A stretch of DNA of 64,000 bases. Source: Oscillospiraceae bacterium. Its GTDB lineage: Bacteria > Bacillota > Clostridia > Oscillospirales > Oscillospiraceae. The stretch lies in NCBI GenBank assembly GCA_017535635.1, contig JAFXTU010000040.1, forward strand, positions 1-64,000. The letters run 5' to 3'. A program made the translations under genes and the position numbers. Of the stretch, positions 59,938-64,000 are shown piece after piece; the stretch's first letter is position 1; every line of letters starts with the position of its first letter. The notes beneath the pieces are model-generated. The model was not told where the DNA came from. It did no database searches and saw only the letters and a program-made list of their open reading frames with translations.

Positions 59938-60568
59938 ATGAAAACAGTGATCGTCAACGGAGGCCCGAGGAAGGAATGGAACACGGCGCAGTTGCTGAAG
60001 TCCGCGCAGAAGGGTGCGGAAGTTGCCGGCGCTGAAACGGAATACGTCGATCTACGATCTGCGCTTTACCGGCTGCCGCAGCTGCCTTGCCTGCAAGAGG
60101 AAAGGGCTTGAGAATCCCTGCAGGTGCTTCTTCAAGGACGAACTCTCGCCGGTGATCGAACACGTTCACCGGGCAGATCATCTAATTATGGGTTCCCCAA
60201 TCTACTTTGGAGAACCCACAGGCCAGCTGCGTTGTTTTCTGGAACGGGTCGTATATCCCACCCTGTCCTACAACAGCTTTTCTTCCATTTTCACCGGAAA
60301 GATAGACGTTGATGTCTTCCTGACCATGGGCGAGACCAGAGACTCATACGATCGGAACTACCTGGCGAAGATGGAAGCGTATTTCGCCCCGTTCCGCTCC
60401 TTCAACGGAACCGTTACCATCCATCCCGTATGTGACACCGCTCAGGTGAAGGATTATTCCCAATATGAGATGGCCGGTATCCCCGGAGCACACAAGCTGG
60501 AGCTGCGTGAAGAAGCGTTTCCAAAGGCGCTTGAGCTTGCTTTCACGACCGGGAAGCACATCCTGTAA
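59938..60568 (+). pseudogene. Flavodoxin-like FMN reductase, frameshifted
   Basis: The first frame starts at 59938 after AAAGGAG and gives MKTVIVNGGPRKEWNTAQLL ... AETEYVDL, the flavodoxin FMN loop. At about 60050 continuity passes to another frame reading YDLRFTGCRSCLACKRKG, with the Cys motif, then MGSPIYFGEPTGQLRCFLER and the normal C-terminus ending at 60568. One extra or two missing bases near 60047-60055 explain the break; the frame-one product stops at 60111. If the shift is an assembly error, the gene is an intact ~209-residue paralogue of the 57479 protein. Confidence 0.85.
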
Positions 60569-60660
60569 TCTCTGCAGATGTATCTACCGATAGGGAAGAA
60601 TGTCAGGGGGGAACAGAGAATCGGCGTGGTGCTGTATACATAAATAAGGGAGATGAGAGA

Positions 60661-61626
60661 ATGCTCTATCAAGAACCAATCAATATCTGCGGGCGGGTCC
60701 TGAAAAATCGAATCGTCATGCCGCCGATGGCGACAGGCAAGGCCGTAAACGGCGCGCCGGGCGAGGAAATGGTCGAGTATTACCGGCAGCGGGCAAGAGG
60801 GACCGGATTGGTCATCGTCGAGCACGAGTACGTCATGCTTCAGGGCATGGCCCATCCGGGCCAGCTGTCCATGGCGGAGGATTTCGTTATTCCGGCTTAC
60901 CGGAAGCTGACAAACGCGATCCACGGGGAAGGCTCTGCAGTCATTGCCCAGCTCAACCACGCCGGGGTCAAGGCGATGGATACCGGACTGCCGCCGGCAG
61001 GCCCCAGCGCCATGCCGGCAAAGGACGGTATGGCTGAGGCAATGGACCGTGACCAGATCCGGGCGGTCGTCGAGGCCTTCACCGTTGCGGCGGTCCGCGC
61101 AAAGGAAGCCGGATTCGACGGCGCGGAGCTCCATTCGGCCCACGGATACCTCCTCAATCAGTTCTATTCGCCTTTGATGAATCATCGGGATGACGAGTAC
61201 TCCGCAAAGTCCATGGCGGACCGCACGCGGCTGCACTGTGAGATCATCCGCACGGTGCGGGAAGCCGTCGGTGAGTTTTTCATTATAGCGATCCGCTTCG
61301 GCGCCTGCGATTTCGAGGAGGGCGGGAGCAGGATCGAGGATATCCCCGAGGCAGTCAAAGCTTTTGAAGCTGCCGGTACGGACTTGATCGACATCTCCGG
61401 CGGCACGACGGGCTTTATGCGTCCGGGTCATACAGAACCCGGATATCTGAAAGATCTCAGCTTTGCCGCGAAAACGGCTGTGTCTGTTCCGGTCATCCTG
61501 ACAGGCGGCGTGACCGAAGCCCGGGACATGGAAAACCTGCTGCAGGAAGGCGTGGCGGACCTCATCGGCGTCGGCAGGGCCTTGTTGAAGGACCCCATGT
61601 GGTCGTTAAATGCGCTGGGCGAATAG
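60661..61626 (+). CDS. Old Yellow Enzyme-family NADH:flavin oxidoreductase
   Basis: A 321-residue TIM-barrel flavoprotein. NRIVMPPMATGKAVNGAPGE leads in, AQLNHAGVKAMD is at the FMN site, and GFDGAELHSAHGYLLNQFYS then PLMNHRDDEY carry the catalytic His region. ILTGGVTEARDMENLLQEG binds the FMN phosphate and GRALLKDP closes the barrel. It covers only the OYE barrel; BaiCD/BaiH-type enzymes have an extra C-terminal ~330 residues with [4Fe-4S] and NAD domains that are absent here. These enzymes reduce activated C=C bonds. Likely partner: a flavodoxin or NADH. Confidence 0.92.
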   Translation: MLYQEPINICGRVLKNRIVMPPMATGKAVNGAPGEEMVEYYRQRARGTGLVIVEHEYVMLQGMAHPGQLSMAEDFVIPAYRKLTNAIHGEGSAVIAQLNHAGVKAMDTGLPPAGPSAMPAKDGMAEAMDRDQIRAVVEAFTVAAVRAKEAGFDGAELHSAHGYLLNQFYSPLMNHRDDEYSAKSMADRTRLHCEIIRTVREAVGEFFIIAIRFGACDFEEGGSRIEDIPEAVKAFEAAGTDLIDISGGTTGFMRPGHTEPGYLKDLSFAAKTAVSVPVILTGGVTEARDMENLLQEGVADLIGVGRALLKDPMWSLNALGE

Positions 61627-61652
61627 AAAAGGTTTTAATAGGAGGTATACAT

Positions 61653-62165
61653 ATGGAATTCAAAGAAGTGATAAGGAGTCGTTATTCCTGCAAGAAGTAC
61701 AGCAGCCGCCAGGTCGAACCGGATAAGCTGAACGCGATCCTGGAAGCCGGACGTCTGGCCCCGACGGCGAAGAACCTCCAGGAGCAGCGGATCTATGTCC
61801 TTCAGTCGGAAGAGGCGCTGGCGAAGATCGACAAAGCCACCCCCTGCCGTTACGGCGCACCGACGGTCCTCGTCGTGGCATATGACAGGAACAACGTCTT
61901 TACTTATCCCGGCGGGAAGAAGGATTCCGGCGCGGAGGACGCGACCATCGTCGCGACTCACATGATCCTGGCGGCGGCAGATGAGGGTGTGGACAGCTGC
62001 TGGCTCAATTTCCTCGATCCGGAAGCCGTGGCAAAAGACCTTGGCCTGCCGGAAAACGAGGAGATCCTGATGCTGATGGATCTCGGATACGCTGCGGAAT
62101 GTTCCGGACCGTTGCCCAACCACGGGAACAGGAAGCCGTTGGCGGAAACCGTTTTCTACCTCTGA
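61653..62165 (+). CDS. Nitroreductase-family FMN oxidoreductase
   Basis: A 170-residue FMN enzyme. The opening FKEVIRSRYSCKKYSSRQVE contains the R-x-S/R...K FMN-phosphate ligands, followed by ILEAGRLAPTAKNLQEQRIY. AAADEGVDSCWLNFLDPEAV and LMLMDLGYAAECSG give the rest of the fold. NAD(P)H-dependent reduction of quinones, nitro groups or related electrophiles. GGAGGTATACAT precedes the ATG at 61653. It lies 26 bases after the OYE gene. Confidence 0.92.
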   Translation: MEFKEVIRSRYSCKKYSSRQVEPDKLNAILEAGRLAPTAKNLQEQRIYVLQSEEALAKIDKATPCRYGAPTVLVVAYDRNNVFTYPGGKKDSGAEDATIVATHMILAAADEGVDSCWLNFLDPEAVAKDLGLPENEEILMLMDLGYAAECSGPLPNHGNRKPLAETVFYL

Positions 62166-62185
62166 GGCAGGGACAGGACCAGACC

Positions 62186-62881
62186 GTGAGCCGAAAAACG
62201 GTCCGACAGGCGTTTGTAAAGTCGATCCCCGTCATGGCGGGCTACGTCGTGCTGGGGATCGGCTTCGGCGTGCTGATGCATGCTGCGGGGTTTGGACTTC
62301 TGTGGACGCTCGCCATGAGCCTGCTGATCTTCGCTGGCTCCATGCAGTATGTGGGCGTGGGGCTGCTGGCCGGCGGGGCCTCGGTGATCACGACGATTCT
62401 GACGACCATAATGGTGAATGCCCGCCATCTGTTTTACAGCATCTCCATGATCCGGGTCTATAAGGATTCCGGGCGCTATAAGCCTTATCTGGTTTTCGCG
62501 CTGACCGATGAGACTTACTCGCTGCTTTGCGACGGAATCGTGCCGGAGGGAGTGGAAGCTGAATCCTACCGCTTCCTGGTCTCCGCTTTCAACCACAGCT
62601 ACTGGGTGGTCGGCAGCGTCCTGGGAAGCCTGCTGGGGGCAGTCCTTCCTTTTTCCGCGAAGGGGATAGAGTTCAGCATGACTGCGCTCTTCCTCACGTC
62701 CTTCGTGGAGCAGTGGATCAAGGCGGACAACCGCATCCCGGCGCTGACCGGTCTCTGCGCCACGCTGCTTTCCCTGGCTGTTTTCGGGCCGGAGCGATTC
62801 CTCATTCCTGCCATGCTGCTGATCACGCTGGTTCTGTCTCTGCTCCGTGGGCGATTGGAAAACAGGGAGGCGGACACATGA
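62186..62881 (+). CDS. azlC: AzlC-family branched-chain amino-acid exporter subunit
   Basis: A 231-residue membrane protein with about five to six helices. Family segments are VMAGYVVLGIGFGVLMHAAG, LLIFAGSMQYVGVGLLAGGA and MVNARHLFYSISM. A GTG start at 62186 is chosen because the family's N-terminus (SRKTVRQAFVKSIPV) begins there; the GGGACAGG site is weak. It overlaps azlD by four bases. AzlCD pairs export branched-chain or related amino acids. Confidence 0.9.
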   Translation: MSRKTVRQAFVKSIPVMAGYVVLGIGFGVLMHAAGFGLLWTLAMSLLIFAGSMQYVGVGLLAGGASVITTILTTIMVNARHLFYSISMIRVYKDSGRYKPYLVFALTDETYSLLCDGIVPEGVEAESYRFLVSAFNHSYWVVGSVLGSLLGAVLPFSAKGIEFSMTALFLTSFVEQWIKADNRIPALTGLCATLLSLAVFGPERFLIPAMLLITLVLSLLRGRLENREADT

Positions 62882-63201
62882 ACAGTATGGGACATTCTGC
62901 TGTCCTTGTAGCCGTCATGTCGGCTTTCACGATACTGCTCCGTTTTCTGCCCTTCATCGTTTTCCGAAAGCGGGTGCCGCCATACGTCGCGTATTTGGGC
63001 AGAGTCCTGCCGCCCGCGATTATCGGGATGCTGGTAATATACTGTCTGAGAAGTACGGCGGTATTTTCGTTTCCCTTCGGGCTCCCGGAACTCATTGCAG
63101 TACTGGCCGTCGTTCTGCTGCAGATCTGGAAGCACAGGTCCTTGCTGAGTATCCTTGCGGGTACGGCGATCTATATGCTGCTTGTACAGTTAGTATTTTA
63201 A
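62878..63201 (+). CDS. azlD: AzlD-family branched-chain amino-acid exporter subunit
   Basis: A 107-residue membrane protein with four hydrophobic helices. The motif TILLRFLPFIVFRKRVPPYV is followed by YLGRVLPPAIIGMLVIYCLR, both AzlD landmarks. AGGGAGG precedes the ATG, which overlaps the azlC stop. It forms the exporter with AzlC and is the last gene of the island's cargo. Confidence 0.9.
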   Translation: MNSMGHSAVLVAVMSAFTILLRFLPFIVFRKRVPPYVAYLGRVLPPAIIGMLVIYCLRSTAVFSFPFGLPELIAVLAVVLLQIWKHRSLLSILAGTAIYMLLVQLVF

Positions 63202-63598
63202 GTTCCAATAACCGCGACAACTGAGGCCCAACGCTGCCGACGGGTATATTGTGACCATCACGAAAGTTTGACTCCAGGGCAGTCAAGAAATGCTGGGTCA
63301 GCATAAACACAGCCGCAGGCGGCGCAGGCGCTGCAGCTCCGAAATTGGTTGCATTCCGAGCCTCATAGATGTATAATAATATAGCATTTATAATTGCTTC
63401 CGGATTATTCATTTCTTTGCGTATTATTCTGTTTTGCCGGTGTTATTTTGACCCTTATTGGGACCCTTACCACGATAAAACCAGCCAACACGCGGCAACA
63501 CACGGTAAGATATGGAACCAGCGGAGAGCCTTGTAAATCAAGGACTTGCGGGGTTTTTGGGGCACGAGCGGGACTTTGGCAACACGTCCTCTCGGGCT
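63202..63598. other. Non-coding region before the right attachment copy
   Basis: About 400 bases. A minus-strand frame (63092-63412) overlaps azlD and lacks a ribosome binding site. CGGAGAGCCTTG occurs at 63522-63533 and again at 63623-63634. Otherwise nothing recognisable was seen. Confidence 0.5.
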
Positions 63599-63622
63599 GT
63601 TCGAATCCCTCCTTCTCCGCCA
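63599..63622. repeat. Right attachment-site copy (tRNA-Ser 3' end remnant)
   Basis: GTTCGAATCCC(T)CCTTCTCCGCCA matches the last 24 bases of tRNA-Ser at 51485-51508 with one mismatch (T for A), in the same orientation. The rest of the tRNA is absent here, as expected for attR. Confidence 0.8.
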
Positions 63623-63667
63623 CGGAGAGCCTTGTGCCGTAAGGGTTTCAGGACTCTCCGATTTTTT
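63623..63667 (+). terminator. Terminator abutting the right attachment copy
   Basis: CGGAGAG (63623-63629) pairs with CTCTCCG (63654-63660), followed by ATTTTTTG. Lying directly after a tRNA 3' end, it may be the original terminator of the tRNA-Ser gene, displaced by the insertion. Confidence 0.65.
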
Positions 63668-63695
63668 GTCGGCCTTTATTCGGCCTTTATCGCTT

Positions 63696-63785
63696 TTATT
63701 CCTTCAGCACATCCTGAATGTACCGTTCCATCCGGTCCGCGGACTTCTGCCGCATCCGCTGGGAGGCATGACCATATCGCACGAA
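63696..63785 (-). pseudogene. C-terminal stub of a tyrosine integrase
   Basis: On the minus strand the frame reads ...RYGHASQRMRQKSADRMERY, then IQDVLKE and TAA (complement of 63696-63698). Y-G-H-x-S...M-R-Q-x-S-A-D-R-M-E-R-Y-I is the usual end of Gram-positive element integrases, just after the catalytic Tyr. Upstream of about 63785 the similarity stops. The stub's 3' end faces the attachment copy, the normal arrangement for int/att. Confidence 0.65.
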
Positions 63786-63802
63786 ACTGTCTTGGTCGGT
63801 CA

Positions 63803-63997
63803 ATGGAGTATCACAGCCTGACGTCGAAGTCACAAACACTTGCCCGTAAGCGGGTAGACTATGAACTTTCTGTATTAGCTGAAAAATACGGATTTAAAGT
63901 TGAGTTTATTGACTACGAAAACACACGGCAGGATTCCCACTCAACCATTGTTCCTGTGGCTTCCTTCGATACAGTTGAGCAATTTGTTGCTGCATAA
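63803..63997 (+). CDS. Small hypothetical protein or fragment at window edge
   Basis: A 64-codon frame starting MEYHSLTSKSQTLARKRVDY and ending EQFVAA at TAA. The composition looks protein-like, with KYGFKVEFIDYENTRQDSHS in the middle. No ribosome binding site is seen before the ATG and the family is not recognised. It might be part of a neighbouring mobile element. Confidence 0.35.
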   Translation: MEYHSLTSKSQTLARKRVDYELSVLAEKYGFKVEFIDYENTRQDSHSTIVPVASFDTVEQFVAA

Positions 63998-64000
63998 GGC

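Noticed and set aside
60661..61626. Assignment of the Old Yellow Enzyme as a bile-acid enzyme (BaiCD/BaiH)
   Set aside because: Those enzymes have an additional C-terminal iron-sulfur and NAD-binding region, and no other bai gene is present.
63092..63412. 106-codon minus-strand frame (MNNPEAIINAILLYIYEARN...)
   Set aside because: It overlaps azlD by 110 bases at its end and has no Shine-Dalgarno sequence; the first 70 codons look partly protein-like, so it is left open rather than called.

Overview
The window looks like the chromosome of a high-GC, Gram-positive gut anaerobe of the Clostridia, most likely Oscillospirales (Oscillospiraceae/Ruminococcaceae-like). This placement is inferred. 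The supporting features are strong GGAGG ribosome binding sites, TTGACA-N17-TATAAT promoters, GC-rich hairpin terminators, lipoprotein signals of the M-K-K-x-L...A-G-C type, a class B sortase with an (S/N)PxTG-type substrate, a 2-hydroxyacyl-CoA dehydratase-type activase, a YtrA-type GntR regulator and REP-like GTCATTGCGAG repeats.

Layout. 1-1.6 kb: a gene tail and an XRE regulator. 1.9-5.05 kb (minus): a polar amino-acid ABC transporter whose binding protein carries two nearly identical ligand-binding domains. 5.2-8.6 kb: two adjacent paralogues of an (alpha/alpha)6-barrel glycoside-hydrolase-like family. 8.6-12.4 kb (minus): a CvpA-type protein and a YtrABC-like GntR/ABC operon with a clear operator. 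12.5-15.2 kb: esterase, SDR and HAD genes. 15.7-19.5 kb: a tandemly duplicated two-gene cassette of XRE-type regulators, each copy with the same promoter. 19.6-24.4 kb: a complete branched-chain amino-acid (Liv) ABC transporter, then a two-component system. 26.6-33.5 kb: an ECF sigma factor operon with two paralogous HAMP/pseudokinase-like membrane proteins separated by a nested repeat, and a large lipoprotein with a solute-binding domain. 33.5-39.6 kb: a MerR regulator, a serine hydrolase, glycerol kinase divergent from a monoacylglycerol-lipase-like hydrolase, and a zinc-ribbon membrane protein. 39.8-44.8 kb (minus): a cell-envelope operon (Wzz-like protein, tyrosine kinase, PHP phosphatase, sortase B, an SPQTG surface protein) with an LCP ligase downstream. 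45-48.1 kb: a CsoR-controlled copper ATPase with a CopZ-like C-terminal domain. 48.2-51.2 kb (minus): a large CoA-dehydratase activase.

51.4-63.7 kb looks like a genomic island. It starts at an intact tRNA-Ser(GGA). A 23/24 copy of the tRNA 3' end lies 12.1 kb downstream, followed directly by a tRNA-like terminator. Just inside the tRNA is the N-terminal stub of a tyrosine integrase, joined tail-to-tail to a truncated metallophosphoesterase. Just outside the far repeat is the C-terminal stub of an integrase on the other strand. The cargo is an RHH/zeta-like toxin-antitoxin pair and a MarR-headed cluster: a UroD-family protein, an ACT-ACT-metallo-beta-lactamase fusion, two flavodoxin-like FMN reductases (one frameshifted), an MFS transporter, a histidine phosphatase, an Old Yellow Enzyme, a nitroreductase and AzlC/AzlD. 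The cargo reads like a MarR-regulated reductive metabolism cluster with an unknown substrate.

All functional calls come from motifs, family resemblance and gene order read by eye. No database search was run.
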